64,000 nucleotides of DNA from Mesorhizobium neociceri (GTDB taxonomy: Bacteria; Pseudomonadota; Alphaproteobacteria; Rhizobiales; Rhizobiaceae), in assembly GCF_013520985.1 (NCBI RefSeq), contig NZ_JACDTY010000025.1:1-64000 (forward strand), written 5' to 3'. Position numbers and translations under genes: made by a program. The notes beneath the pieces are model-generated. The model did no database searches. It was given only the letters and a program-made list of their open reading frames with translations, and was not told where the DNA came from. Below are positions 40,942 to 49,543 of this stretch, one piece after another (the first letter of the stretch is position 1; every line of letters starts with the position of its first letter).

Positions 40942-41439
40942 ATGCTGACGAGACCAACGACGCACAACCATATGGCCGAAAGGGTCCGGCGACTCTTCGG
41001 GACCTCGCCGTGCCGTCTGCAGGTTGCGGCTCTGCCCTGGCGCACCACCGAAAACGGCATCGAAATCATGCTGATCACCAGCCGCGACACCGGCCGCTGG
41101 GTGCTGCCGAAAGGTTGGCCCGAAGCCAGGGAGCCGCTCTGCGAGGCTGCAGCGCGCGAGGCCGGCGAGGAAGCCGGATTGCGCGGCAAGATTTCGCATT
41201 TCGAGGCTGGCCGCTATTTCTACGCCAAGGCATTGGCGTCCGGCGAGGAAGTGCCTTGCGAAGTGCTGGTGTTTCCGATGCAGGTCGAGCGCGTCTCCGA
41301 CCGCTGGAAGGAAAAGCGCGCGCGCACCCGCAAATGGGTCAACGCGGCCGAGGCCGTGCGCATGATCAACGAGCCGGATCTTTGCCAGATCATCGCCCAT
41401 TTCTGCGCCGATCCGTACAAATTCGCCGCTAGAACCTAG
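40942..41439 (+). CDS. NUDIX hydrolase, diphosphoinositol-phosphate-like
   Basis: A 165-aa NUDIX protein with a complete box: PKGWPEAREPLCEAAAREAGEEAGL (G, E, REAGEEAG ligand positions about residues 56-78). The preceding QVAALPWRTTENGIEIMLITSRDTGRWVLPKG pattern and the late RKWVNAAEAVRMI resemble the DIPP-type branch. It probably hydrolyses a nucleoside or inositol diphosphate but the substrate is unknown. The ATG at 40942 is the outermost reasonable start; ATG at 40972 is an alternative. It is a single gene. Confidence 0.88.
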   Translation: MLTRPTTHNHMAERVRRLFGTSPCRLQVAALPWRTTENGIEIMLITSRDTGRWVLPKGWPEAREPLCEAAAREAGEEAGLRGKISHFEAGRYFYAKALASGEEVPCEVLVFPMQVERVSDRWKEKRARTRKWVNAAEAVRMINEPDLCQIIAHFCADPYKFAART

Positions 41440-41584
41440 CTATAATTCCACGCAGCACATTCCCATGCGCCAGCGCAGGTGCTCGTCATCGATTCTGACC
41501 GTGCGCTTCGCCTCCGGCGCGGTCGATCCAGCTCCAGTCCGACATCGATAGATCCCTGCCCCTCAGGCCACGCTTTGCCACGGC

Positions 41585-41614
41585 TTGACATGCAGGTATT
41601 TACCTGCATATTAT
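41585..41614 (+). promoter_or_regulatory. Sigma70-type promoter with palindromic operator in the spacer
   Basis: A consensus -35 TTGACA (41585-41590) and a near-consensus -10 TATTAT (41609-41614) are separated by exactly 18 bases. Those 18 bases are an inverted repeat TGCAGGTA-TT-TACCTGCA (8-bp arms, 2-nt centre). It lies just upstream of the ArsR-family gene, so autorepression by binding between -35 and -10 is the natural reading. Confidence 0.85.
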
Positions 41615-41636
41615 GTCTGCAAGATGAGTGAGACCG

Positions 41637-41957
41637 ATGGACGCCGACAAGGTTTTCAAAGCGCTGGGCGACCCGACACGCAGAAGGCTGCTCGATCTTC
41701 TGTGTGAGAAGAACGGACAGACGCTCGGGCAGCTTTGCGAGAACCTCGACATGGCAAGGCAATCCGCGACCCAGCACATCGACCTTTTGGAGGCGGCCAA
41801 TCTGATCAGCACGGTCAAGCGTGGCCGCGAAAAGCTGCATTTCATCAACCCCGTGCCGCTGCACGAAGTCTACGAGCGCTGGGTGCGAAAATTCGAACGG
41901 CAGCGGCTGAGCCTGCTGCACGACCTGAAGCAAGAACTCGAAGGAGACGACCAATGA
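41637..41957 (+). CDS. ArsR-family HTH transcriptional regulator
   Basis: A 106-aa winged-helix repressor. The helix-turn-helix is VFKALGDPTRRRLLDLLCE, LGQLCENLDMARQSATQHIDLLEAA (recognition helix about residues 41-53), then VKRGREKLHFINP. No ArsR-type CxC metal site is seen, so it probably senses something other than a metal; this subtype is often paired with SRPBCC proteins. The ATG at 41637 is used; a GTG at 41628 is in frame. It is translationally coupled to the next gene (ATGA, 41954-41957). Confidence 0.9.
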   Translation: MDADKVFKALGDPTRRRLLDLLCEKNGQTLGQLCENLDMARQSATQHIDLLEAANLISTVKRGREKLHFINPVPLHEVYERWVRKFERQRLSLLHDLKQELEGDDQ

Positions 41958-42418
41958 CCCGGGAAACCACCAGTTTTGTCTACGTGACCTACATCAGATC
42001 GACGCCGCAAAAAGTGTTCGAGGCCATCACCAGGCCCGATATCGCCAAGCGCTACTGGGGCCACGAAAACGTCTCCGACTGGAAGCCCGGATCGAAATGG
42101 GAACACATCCGCGCCAATGACGAGCGCTCCGTCGAACTCATCGGCAAGGTCGTCGAAATCTCGCCGCCGACCCGCCTGGTCATGACCTGGGCCAACGCTT
42201 CGCAGGCCGACGATCCGACCAAGCACAGCCGGGTGACGTTCGCCATCGAGGAATACGACACCATGGTCAAGCTGACCGTCAGCCATGACGAACTCGAAGC
42301 CGGCAGCGGCATGGCCAAGGGCATCAGCCAGGGCTGGCCGGCCGTGTTGTCCAGCATGAAATCCTTCCTTGAAACCGGCACCGGCATCGACCTTTTCGCC
42401 AAGCCGAAATCGGCCTGA
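41954..42418 (+). CDS. SRPBCC (AHSA1-like) domain protein
   Basis: A 154-aa START/Bet v1-fold protein. Marks: FVYVTYIRSTPQKVFEAIT (about residues 8-26), KRYWGHENVSDWKPGSKWEH and GWPAVLSSMKSFLETG at the end. The fold has a hydrophobic ligand cavity; the family (AHSA1, YndB-like) is often encoded with an ArsR-type repressor. It is coupled to the upstream regulator gene by a four-base overlap. The ligand is unknown. Confidence 0.9.
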   Translation: MTRETTSFVYVTYIRSTPQKVFEAITRPDIAKRYWGHENVSDWKPGSKWEHIRANDERSVELIGKVVEISPPTRLVMTWANASQADDPTKHSRVTFAIEEYDTMVKLTVSHDELEAGSGMAKGISQGWPAVLSSMKSFLETGTGIDLFAKPKSA

Positions 42419-42444
42419 AGCAAGCTTCCAGCGGGAGAACGACG

Positions 42445-42858
42445 ATGACCAGGCACTTTACAGGCGGCTGCGCCTGCGGCGCGATCCGTTATGAGGCAAG
42501 CGGCGAGCCGATCTTTCAGAACCACTGCCAATGCCTCGATTGCCAGAAGCGCAGCGGCACGGGCCATGGCTCCTATGTGACCTTCGGCCGGCGCGCTGAC
42601 GTAAAGATCACCGGCGAGCCAAGCACCTGGCGGATGATCGCCGACAGCGGCAATGAAAAGGTCCAAGCCTTTTGCCCGACCTGCGGCACGCCGCTCTACC
42701 TGACCTTCGTCGCCATGCCCGAGCTGACTGCGATCCATGCCACCAGCCTTGACGACGCCGGCCAGTTCAATCCGCATGCGGTCACTTACATCGTCCGCGG
42801 CCATACCTGGGACACGATCGATCCCGCGCTCCAGCCATTCGAGCGAATGCCTGGATGA
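42445..42858 (+). CDS. GFA (glutathione-dependent formaldehyde-activating-like) zinc protein
   Basis: A 137-aa protein of the GFA/Mss4-like family. Zinc-binding cysteines are visible in GGCACGAIRY (about residues 8-17), NHCQCLDCQKRSG (about residues 30-42) and FCPTCGTPL (about residues 77-85). Glutathione-formaldehyde activity was described for one member, but most are uncharacterised. The ATG at 42445 follows GGGAG. It is probably the third gene of the ArsR-SRPBCC operon. A strong hairpin follows its stop. Confidence 0.9.
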   Translation: MTRHFTGGCACGAIRYEASGEPIFQNHCQCLDCQKRSGTGHGSYVTFGRRADVKITGEPSTWRMIADSGNEKVQAFCPTCGTPLYLTFVAMPELTAIHATSLDDAGQFNPHAVTYIVRGHTWDTIDPALQPFERMPG

Positions 42859-42863
42859 ACCGA

Positions 42864-42895
42864 GCAGAGCCCTATCCCCTCGGATAGGGCTCTGC
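42864..42895. terminator. Long hairpin between convergent genes
   Basis: A perfect 14-bp inverted repeat GCAGAGCCCTATCC (42864-42877) and GGATAGGGCTCTGC (42882-42895) with a CCTC loop lies 5 bases after the GFA stop and 7 bases before the end of the convergent ABC gene. It is probably a bidirectional terminator, although no long T tract is present on either side. Confidence 0.75.
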
Positions 42896-42902
42896 ATTCA
42901 GC

Positions 42903-44717
42903 TCAGATCACCAGGCCCTTGGTCAGTTCCAGCGCCTGGCGCTCGAACAGGCGGCGGTAGATGCCGCCCTTCAGCCGGATCAGCTCGTCATGCGAGCCTT
43001 CCTCGACGATCTTGCCGCGATCGAACACCAAGAGCCTGTCCAGGGCGCGCACCGTCGACAGCCGGTGGGCGATAACCAGCGTCGTGCGACCGACCATCAG
43101 CCGCTCCATTGCCTGCTGGATCAGCACTTCAGATTCCGAATCGAGGCTCGATGTCGCCTCGTCCAGGATCAGGATGCGCGCATCCGCCAGGAAGGCGCGT
43201 GCGATCGCCACGCGCTGGCGTTCGCCGCCCGACAATTTCACGCCGCGCTCACCGACCAGCGTGCCGTATCCCTTCGGCAGGCTGGTGATGAAATCATGCG
43301 CACTGGCGAGCCTGGCGGCATGCTCGATCTCGGCCTGCGTGGCGTCCGGTCGGGCATAGGCGATGTTCTCGGCCAGCGAGCGGTGGAACAGGATCGGCTC
43401 CTGCTGCACGATGGCGATCTGCGCGCGCAGCGACGCCTGCGCCACAGCAGAGATGTCCTGGCCGTCGATCAGGATCTTGCCGCCGCTGACGTCATAGAGG
43501 CGCTGGATCAGCTTGACGAACGTCGTCTTGCCCGAGCCGGAATGACCGACCAGTCCGACCCGTTCGCCGGCCGCTATCTCCACCGAAAAGTCACGGTAGA
43601 GCGGCAGCCGATGACTGCCATAGTGGAAGGTGACGTTGTCGAAGCGGATAGCGCCCTGCGTGATCCGGATCGGCTGAGCGCCGGGCCGGTCCTCGATGCC
43701 AAGCGGTTGCGACTGGAAATCGACCAGTTCCTCCATGTCGTTGATCGAACGCTGCAAATTACGGATATGCGTGCCGATGTCCCTGAGATAACCCTGCAGC
43801 ACGAAGAACGAGGTCAGCACGAAGGCAACGTCGCCGGCGCTCGCCTGCCCCCAGGCCCACAGCATCAGCGACAGCCCGATCACCGCCGTCCGCAGCACCA
43901 GCAGCATGGCGCCTTGCGTGGTGCCGTTGATGGTGCCGCGCACCCAGGTGCGGCGCGTGCGTGCCCGCCATTTGGCGACAACCTTGGCGAGCCGTGCTTC
44001 CTCGCGCGTCTCGGCGCCAAAGCCCTTGACCACGGCGTTGCAGCTCACCGCATCCGCGAGCGACCCGCCGAGCCGCGTATCCCAGCTGTTGGCGAGCCGT
44101 GCCGCGGGCGCGACATAGCCAAGCGACAGCATCGCCGTCACCATGATGAACAGCACCGAGCCGACTGCTACGACCAGCCCCATCAGTGGCCAGAACCAAC
44201 CGAGCAGCAGCGTCGAGCCGACCAGCATGGCGACCGACGGCAAAAGCGCGATCAGGATCGTGTCGTTGAGCAGGTCGAGCGCCCACATGCCGCGCGTGAC
44301 CTTGCGCACCGTCGAGCCGGCAAAGCTGTTGGCGTGCCAGTCGGTGGAGAAGCGCTGCACGCGGTGGAACGCATCGGCGGCGATATCGGCCATCATCTTC
44401 AGCGTCAGCTCGACAATGCCCATGAAAGCGAGGTTGCGCAGCACCACGCCGGTCAGCGCCAAGGCGACGAGCGCGAAGAACGCCGCCATCGCAGCATTCC
44501 ACGCGACATCGCCGGCCGAAGCACTGCTGGCGACGGCGTCGACCAGCCGGCCGGAATAGAGCGGCGTCAACACGTCGGCCAGGGTCGACAGCAGGAAGCC
44601 GCCCATGATCAGCGAAAGCCGCCACGGCTGGCGCCGCCAGTGGCTGAGCGTGAAGCCAAGAACGCTGCGAAAGGCGCTTGCGCGCAGGTCGATTCGAAGA
44701 CGAGCCATGATGTCCAT
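42903..44717 (-). CDS. ABC transporter, fused permease/ATPase (exporter type)
   Basis: A 604-aa half-transporter. Residues about 1-330 form six transmembrane helices. The ATPase domain has Walker A GHSGSGKTT (about residue 390), a Q-loop near VQQEPILFHRS, signature LSGGERQRVAIARAF (about residue 493), Walker B ILILDEATSSLD (about residue 518) and the H-loop IAHRLSTV. It resembles bacterial multidrug and lipid exporters; the substrate cannot be inferred. The start is ATG at 44717 or perhaps 44708, both abutting a hairpin and lacking a classic ribosome site. Confidence 0.92.
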   Translation of the reverse strand: MDIMARLRIDLRASAFRSVLGFTLSHWRRQPWRLSLIMGGFLLSTLADVLTPLYSGRLVDAVASSASAGDVAWNAAMAAFFALVALALTGVVLRNLAFMGIVELTLKMMADIAADAFHRVQRFSTDWHANSFAGSTVRKVTRGMWALDLLNDTILIALLPSVAMLVGSTLLLGWFWPLMGLVVAVGSVLFIMVTAMLSLGYVAPAARLANSWDTRLGGSLADAVSCNAVVKGFGAETREEARLAKVVAKWRARTRRTWVRGTINGTTQGAMLLVLRTAVIGLSLMLWAWGQASAGDVAFVLTSFFVLQGYLRDIGTHIRNLQRSINDMEELVDFQSQPLGIEDRPGAQPIRITQGAIRFDNVTFHYGSHRLPLYRDFSVEIAAGERVGLVGHSGSGKTTFVKLIQRLYDVSGGKILIDGQDISAVAQASLRAQIAIVQQEPILFHRSLAENIAYARPDATQAEIEHAARLASAHDFITSLPKGYGTLVGERGVKLSGGERQRVAIARAFLADARILILDEATSSLDSESEVLIQQAMERLMVGRTTLVIAHRLSTVRALDRLLVFDRGKIVEEGSHDELIRLKGGIYRRLFERQALELTKGLVI

Positions 44718-45099
44718 CCGGGCGCAAAAAACGCCCGGTCCCGGTAAGGTCGAAAATTGAAAACCGCGCTGGGCAATTCGCCCGGGGCTGCGGAGGTTCG
44801 GCATAGGTGGCGGCGCGCCCTAGATATCGGGTGGCGACCGGCATCGGCGGAAGCCTGTACTCGACCCGGCATCGCCGCGAAGGACAAACCTTCGCCGGAC
44901 ACCAGGTGAGACCTAGGCTTCGCGGCCTCGCATTACCATGTGAAATACTGCCATTCGGACCTCCCGCAACACAATTGCGGAGGGGTCCTTATAGAGACGC
45001 CTCAGCGGATCGCCAAGACCGGGCGTGCCGCAAAAGCGTAACTGGTCCAACCAGTGAGGTTATTTTGCAACAACGGCGGGCAAGCCTCGCCTCTGTGCC
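44718..45099. other. Non-coding region with two hairpins
   Basis: About 380 bases without a gene. A 7-bp hairpin CCGGGCG/CGCCCGG (44718-44738) abuts the ABC-transporter start codon and may control its translation. A longer imperfect hairpin, GGACCTCC...GGAGGGGTCC (44957-44988), with one bulge and a 5-nt loop, is followed by TTATAG and lies between the two divergently placed genes. I cannot assign it to a known RNA. Confidence 0.5.
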
Positions 45100-45510
45100 T
45101 CATTCCGGGTTGCGATCGAGGCGCATGTAGCGGCCATCGGTGGATGCCTTGAAGCCCAGCTTCTCATAAACGCCATGCGCGTCACTGGTCGACAGGCTCC
45201 AGTGCGAGACCGTGCTGAGTTGAGGGTGATCGATGAGCGCCCGCACCAGTTGCAAGCCAATGCCCCGGCCGCGATGCTGCGGCCAGATGATGATGTCGGC
45301 GAGATAGGCAAACACCGTACGGTCGGTGATGGCCCGGCCAAAGCCGACTTGATTCCCATCGATATAGGCTGCGGTGCAGAGCGAGTTGGCGAAGGCGCGG
45401 CGATGAAATTCGTCGCTGCGTCCGGCGCCCCAGTAGCTCGCCATCAACAGGTCGGAGGTCGCCCGAAAATCGATCCGTGACATGTCGAAGCTGATTTCAC
45501 TGTAGGGCAT
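45100..45510 (-). CDS. GNAT-family N-acetyltransferase
   Basis: A 136-aa acetyltransferase. VFAYLADIIIWPQHRGRGIGLQLVRAL (acetyl-CoA binding strand and RGxG loop, residues about 68-94) and the YEKLGFKAS (about residue 119) close the GNAT motif set. Compact GNATs of this kind acetylate small amines or protein termini; the target is unknown. The ATG at 45510 follows GAGG. It is followed by the hairpin-rich non-coding region. Confidence 0.85.
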   Translation of the reverse strand: MPYSEISFDMSRIDFRATSDLLMASYWGAGRSDEFHRRAFANSLCTAAYIDGNQVGFGRAITDRTVFAYLADIIIWPQHRGRGIGLQLVRALIDHPQLSTVSHWSLSTSDAHGVYEKLGFKASTDGRYMRLDRNPE

Positions 45511-45658
45511 GGTGCCTCGCAAAGAATTAAGGGGGCGGCCGAACGTCCCGTCCGGCCGATGACTGCCCAGCGTGCCGTAACAGAAGCTGATGCCGCGGCC
45601 GGAGCTTGCCGTTCTTGAAGCATGCAAGCCGCAAAGGTTCATCAATGGGATCAGATAT

Positions 45659-47341
45659 TTAGCCGCGATCCCTGAAACGGTTGGTGATGGGATAGCGACG
45701 GTCGCGGCCAAAATTCTTGCGGGTGATCTTCACACCCGGTGCCGCTTGCCGGCGTTTGTACTCGGCAATGTAGAGCAAATGTTCGATACGCGTCACCGTC
45801 GCCCGGTCATGGCCGCGCGCGACGATGTCGTCGACGCCCATCTCGTTCTCGACCAGGCATTCCAGAATGTCGTCCAGCACAGGATAGGGCGGCAGCGAAT
45901 CCTGGTCGGTCTGGTTCTCGCGCAGTTCCGCCGACGGCGCCTTGTCGATGATATTCTTCGGGATCACCTCGCCCGAGGGACCGAGCGCACCCGGCGGCAC
46001 ATGGCTGTTGCGCCAACGCGACAGCGCATAGACCTGCATCTTGTAGAGATCCTTGATCGGGTTGAAGCCGCCATTCATGTCGCCATAGAGCGTGGCATAG
46101 CCGACCGACATCTCGCTCTTGTTGCCTGTGGTGACGACCATCGAGCCGAACTTGTTGGAGATCGCCATCAGGATGGTGCCGCGCGCGCGGCTTTGCAGAT
46201 TTTCTTCGGTGATGCCTTCCTTGGTGCCTTCGAAGAGCTGCGTCAGGGTGTGCAGGAACCCTTCGACCGGCTCGAAGATCGGCACGATGTCATAGCGGCA
46301 GCCGAGCGCGCGGGCGCAGTCTTCGGCGTCTTTCAGCGAATCCTTCGAGGTGTAGCGATAAGGCATCATCACCGCGCGCAGCCGTTCCTCGCCCAGCGCA
46401 TCGACGGCCAATGCGGCGCAGATCGCCGAATCGATGCCGCCGGACAGGCCCAGCACGACGTTCTTGAAGCCGTTCTTGTTGACGTAGTCGCGCAGGCCCA
46501 GCATGCAGGCGCGGTAGTCCGCCTCTTCCCGTTCCGGGATCTTCGACATCGGCCCTTCGGTGCAGACCCAGCCGTCGCCTTGGCGTTTCCAGGTGGTGAC
46601 GTCGACCGCGTCCTCGAACTGGCTCATCTGGAAAGCCAATGTCTTGTCGGCACCGATGGCGAAGGACGCGCCGTCGAAGATCAGCTCGTCCTGGCCGCCA
46701 AGCTGGTTGGCGTAGATCATCGGCAGGCCGCATTCGATGACCTGCTTGATGACGACCTGATGGCGGACGTCGATCTTGGCGCGATAATAGGGCGAACCGT
46801 TCGGCACCAGCAGGATCTCGGCGCCGCTTTCGGCCAGCGTCTCGCAGACTGCGACATCGCCCCAGATGTCCTCGCAGATCGGAATGCCCAGCCGCACGCC
46901 GCGAAAGTTGACCGGACCCTGCAGTTCCGGCCCGGCCTGGAAGACGCGCTTTTCGTCGAACTCGCCATAATTGGGCAAATCGAGCTTGTAGCGCTCGGCG
47001 AGGATCTTGCCGCCATCGGCGACGATAATCGAATTGTGGGTGCCGCTCTTGCGCTTCAGCGGCGTGCCGATGATGACGCCCGGCCCGCCATCGGCGGTAT
47101 CCCCGGCGAAATCCTGCGCGGCCTTTTCGCAAATCTTGAGGAAGGCCGGCTTCAGCACCAGATCCTCCGGCGGATAACCGGCAAGGAAAAGCTCGGTGTA
47201 GAGCACGATGTCGGCGCCCTGTCGGGCGGCATCCGCCCTCGCCTCGCGCGCCTTGGCAAGGTTGCCGGCGACATCGCCGACCGTCGGATTGAGCTGGGCA
47301 ACGGCGATGCGCAGAATATCGGGAGCGGTCTTCTTGGTCAT
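45659..47341 (-). CDS. nadE: Glutamine-dependent NAD+ synthetase
   Basis: NadE amidates nicotinic acid adenine dinucleotide to NAD+ using glutamine. The 560-aa protein has a nitrilase-fold glutaminase domain (residues about 1-265, catalytic Glu in LYTELFLAGY, Lys in RYKLDLPNYGE, Cys in GIPICEDIWG near residue 155) and a synthetase domain (VVLGLSGGIDSAI near residue 300, the P-loop-like ATP site; TGNKSEMSVGY). The length matches bacterial two-domain enzymes. The stop precedes the GNAT gene by about 150 bp on the same strand. Confidence 0.95.
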   Translation of the reverse strand: MTKKTAPDILRIAVAQLNPTVGDVAGNLAKAREARADAARQGADIVLYTELFLAGYPPEDLVLKPAFLKICEKAAQDFAGDTADGGPGVIIGTPLKRKSGTHNSIIVADGGKILAERYKLDLPNYGEFDEKRVFQAGPELQGPVNFRGVRLGIPICEDIWGDVAVCETLAESGAEILLVPNGSPYYRAKIDVRHQVVIKQVIECGLPMIYANQLGGQDELIFDGASFAIGADKTLAFQMSQFEDAVDVTTWKRQGDGWVCTEGPMSKIPEREEADYRACMLGLRDYVNKNGFKNVVLGLSGGIDSAICAALAVDALGEERLRAVMMPYRYTSKDSLKDAEDCARALGCRYDIVPIFEPVEGFLHTLTQLFEGTKEGITEENLQSRARGTILMAISNKFGSMVVTTGNKSEMSVGYATLYGDMNGGFNPIKDLYKMQVYALSRWRNSHVPPGALGPSGEVIPKNIIDKAPSAELRENQTDQDSLPPYPVLDDILECLVENEMGVDDIVARGHDRATVTRIEHLLYIAEYKRRQAAPGVKITRKNFGRDRRYPITNRFRDRG

Positions 47342-47466
47342 GCCTGCGGTTTAGCGCGGCAGAATTGCCCGGGCAATGGCGTTCGTTTGGACCAATCCAG
47401 ACCGATCGGCATTAGCCGATCGTGTCTTATCGCTCGACATGCGGATCTTAGCGAGGCAGCCCGTGA

Positions 47467-48183
47467 TCAGTCGTCGCCCATATACTCGCGCAGCGATTGT
47501 GGCGAATGGTTCTCTCCGATCGACATCGCCAGGATGCGCGAGATGTGCCGACGCGGCAGCCTCGTGTCCGCCACCCATTTATTGATCTGCGCCTGGACCT
47601 TGTCGAGGTCTCGCTTCGAGGTCGGGCTTTCGGCGATATCGAGGCCTGCATCGCGCAACGCTGCCGCCATATCGGCCGAGATGACGAAAGCGTCCCAGCC
47701 CAGCCAGCGCAGAAAATACTGGCCGGTGTTGCCGCCGAGCCGGCTGCCGTGCTTGCCGAGATACGCCATCAGCCCGACCTGGTCGTCCGCCGGCCACTCA
47801 GCCAGGAATTTGCCGAAGCTGCCATGCTCCTTCGACACGCGCTCGACGAAGGCGGCATTGTCGCGCACCGATTTGATCTTCTGCGGATTGCGCACGATGC
47901 GCTTGTCGGCCGTCAGATCGTGCCAGAAGTCGTCGGGCTGGAACAGCAGCCGCTTCGGCTCGAATTGGAGGAAGGCTTCCTCGAAACCCGGCCATTTCTG
48001 TTCGATAACGCGCCACACGAAGCCGGCGGCAAACACGCGTTCGGCCATCGTCGAGAGGATGCGATCATCGCTGATTTTGGCCACGGCGGCATTGTCGGGC
48101 AATGGACCGAGCAGCGACGTCAATTCACCTTCGCCGCCTTTGCGTTTTGCAGCGCGTGCGCGAATCTTCTGGAAATCAGCCAT
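47467..48183 (-). CDS. DNA-3-methyladenine glycosylase I-like protein
   Basis: A 238-aa protein of the HhH-GPD superfamily. It looks like the Tag (DNA-3-methyladenine glycosylase I) group: FVWRVIEQKWPGFEEAF (about residues 52-68), RIVRNPQKIKSVRDNAAFV and GSRLGGNTGQYFLRWLGWDAF (about residues 148-168). It should excise alkylated adenine in base-excision repair. The C-terminal 60 residues (ESPTSKRDLDKVQAQINKW onward) are longer than E. coli Tag (187 aa). The zinc ligands of Tag are not evident. The ATG at 48183 is used. Confidence 0.75.
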   Translation of the reverse strand: MADFQKIRARAAKRKGGEGELTSLLGPLPDNAAVAKISDDRILSTMAERVFAAGFVWRVIEQKWPGFEEAFLQFEPKRLLFQPDDFWHDLTADKRIVRNPQKIKSVRDNAAFVERVSKEHGSFGKFLAEWPADDQVGLMAYLGKHGSRLGGNTGQYFLRWLGWDAFVISADMAAALRDAGLDIAESPTSKRDLDKVQAQINKWVADTRLPRRHISRILAMSIGENHSPQSLREYMGDD

Positions 48184-48256
48184 TGGCGCCCTGCTACGGT
48201 ATGGGTGGACGCGGCAATCTACCACTTCCCGTTCGCGCCGGTAGTCTCTAGGTCTA

Positions 48257-48345
48257 ATGCATGTCGCTCAAAAGTGGCCCCCGGTTTTGAGAGAGCGACA
48301 TGCATAAAAACAAAGACCTAAAGCGCGTCGCTTGAACGCGCTTCA
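48257..48345. repeat. Palindromic intergenic repeat, family B copy 2
   Basis: A perfect 13-bp inverted repeat ATGCATGTCGCTC/GAGCGACATGCAT (48257-48269 with 48293-48305) followed by AAAGACCTAAAGCGCGTCGC. It shares order and sequence with the copy at 35968, and lies just upstream of the DUF1003 gene. Confidence 0.85.
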
Positions 48346-48371
48346 GGCAGACGCTGACCATGGAGGCGACC

Positions 48372-48935
48372 ATGCATAAGACCGTGCCCGAATTGGCCGA
48401 CCGCTGGCTGAGGCGAACGCCTGAGACCCTGAGCGAGCTCGAGCGGCGGGTGTTGCAGAGCACCGTCGACCGCAAGCCGATCTCTCAGGACATCAACGAT
48501 AGTCTCGCCGGTCTTCAGGGGGCTGGCGACCGCATCGCCGATGCCATCGCCCGCATTGGCGGCTCGTGGACGTTCATCCTGTCCTTCATCGCCTTCCTGG
48601 TCCTGTGGATCGGCGCCAATTGGTGGCTGCTAGGAAGGGACTCGTTCGATCCCTACCCCTTCATCTTCCTCAATCTTGTGCTGTCGATGATCGCCGCCTT
48701 GCAAGCGCCGGTGATCATGATGTCGCAGAACCGCCAGGCCGCGCGCGACCGCATCGATGCCGCGCACGACTACGAGGTCAACCTCAAGGCCGAAATCGAA
48801 ATCATGGCGCTGCATGAAAAGCTGGACGAACTGCGCCACAGCCAGATCATCGGCGTGCGTGAGGACATCGCGCGCCTGGCTGAACAGGTGAACAGCATCG
48901 ACGAAAGACTGTCGGGCCGGCAAACGTCTCAATGA
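48372..48935 (+). CDS. DUF1003 membrane protein
   Basis: A 187-aa membrane protein with the DUF1003 pattern: DRIADAIARIGGSWTFILSFIAFLVLWIGANWW, FDPYPFIFLNLVLSMIAALQAPVIMMSQNRQ, then a long cytoplasmic helical tail (YEVNLKAEIEIMALHEKLDEL). Two transmembrane helices (about residues 60-80 and 93-112) are evident. The function is unknown. The start ATG at 48372 is supported by GGAGG five bases upstream. The gene overlaps the DedA-type gene by four bases. Confidence 0.88.
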   Translation: MHKTVPELADRWLRRTPETLSELERRVLQSTVDRKPISQDINDSLAGLQGAGDRIADAIARIGGSWTFILSFIAFLVLWIGANWWLLGRDSFDPYPFIFLNLVLSMIAALQAPVIMMSQNRQAARDRIDAAHDYEVNLKAEIEIMALHEKLDELRHSQIIGVREDIARLAEQVNSIDERLSGRQTSQ

Positions 48936-49540
48936 CCGGGATCGTTCATCACCTCATCGAGCAGTATGGGCTGATCGCGGTTTTCCTGGGCTGTGTCGCC
49001 GAAGGCGAAAGTGCCGCCATCCTTGGCGGCTTCTTCGCCCACCAGCATGTCTTCGTCCCTTGGAAGGCTTTCCTCGCGGCCGCCATTGGCGCCTTCGTCG
49101 GCGACACGTTTTTCTTCGTCCTCGGCCGCAGCTTTGCCGACCATCCCAGAGTTCTGAAACTGAAGGCGAGGCCTGGCTTCAACCACGCCTACCGCCTGGT
49201 CTCGTCGCATCCCAACATCTTCGTGCTGTCCAACCGCTACATCTACGGCCTGCGCCTGGTCGGCGGCATCGCGGCCGGCTTCGCCAGCATTTCGGTGCTG
49301 CGCTTCGTCATCCTCAACGCGGTGTCGTCGCTAGTCTGGGCAGGCTTGTTCTGCGGCATCGGCTATGTCTTTGGCCTGGGCGCCGAGCAGATGATCGGCA
49401 AGGCACTGCTCCATCACGAACGGCTGCTGATCGCGCTGGCCATCGGCCTTGCCGTCGCCCTGCTTGCCTGGCTCATCGCTCGCACCGTCGCCGGCAAGGA
49501 GCGCGCCAAGGACGCCCGCGACAGCGAAGCCGCGTCATAG
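48932..49540 (+). CDS. DedA-family membrane protein
   Basis: A 202-aa polytopic membrane protein. The DedA marks are FLGCVAEGESAAILGGFFAHQ (about residues 18-38), AAIGAFVGDTFFFVLGR (about residues 49-65) and a conserved FVLSNRYIYGLRLVGGIAAGF (about residue 90-110). DedA proteins are linked to undecaprenyl-phosphate or phospholipid flipping and to membrane homeostasis. It starts within the stop of the DUF1003 gene (ATGA), so the two are coupled. A basic tail (GKERAKDARD) follows the last helix. Confidence 0.9.
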   Translation: MTGIVHHLIEQYGLIAVFLGCVAEGESAAILGGFFAHQHVFVPWKAFLAAAIGAFVGDTFFFVLGRSFADHPRVLKLKARPGFNHAYRLVSSHPNIFVLSNRYIYGLRLVGGIAAGFASISVLRFVILNAVSSLVWAGLFCGIGYVFGLGAEQMIGKALLHHERLLIALAIGLAVALLAWLIARTVAGKERAKDARDSEAAS

Positions 49541-49543
49541 AGG

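Noticed and set aside
44957..44988. Known riboswitch or sRNA family
   Set aside because: The hairpin does not match any riboswitch or rhizobial sRNA core that I can recall with confidence.
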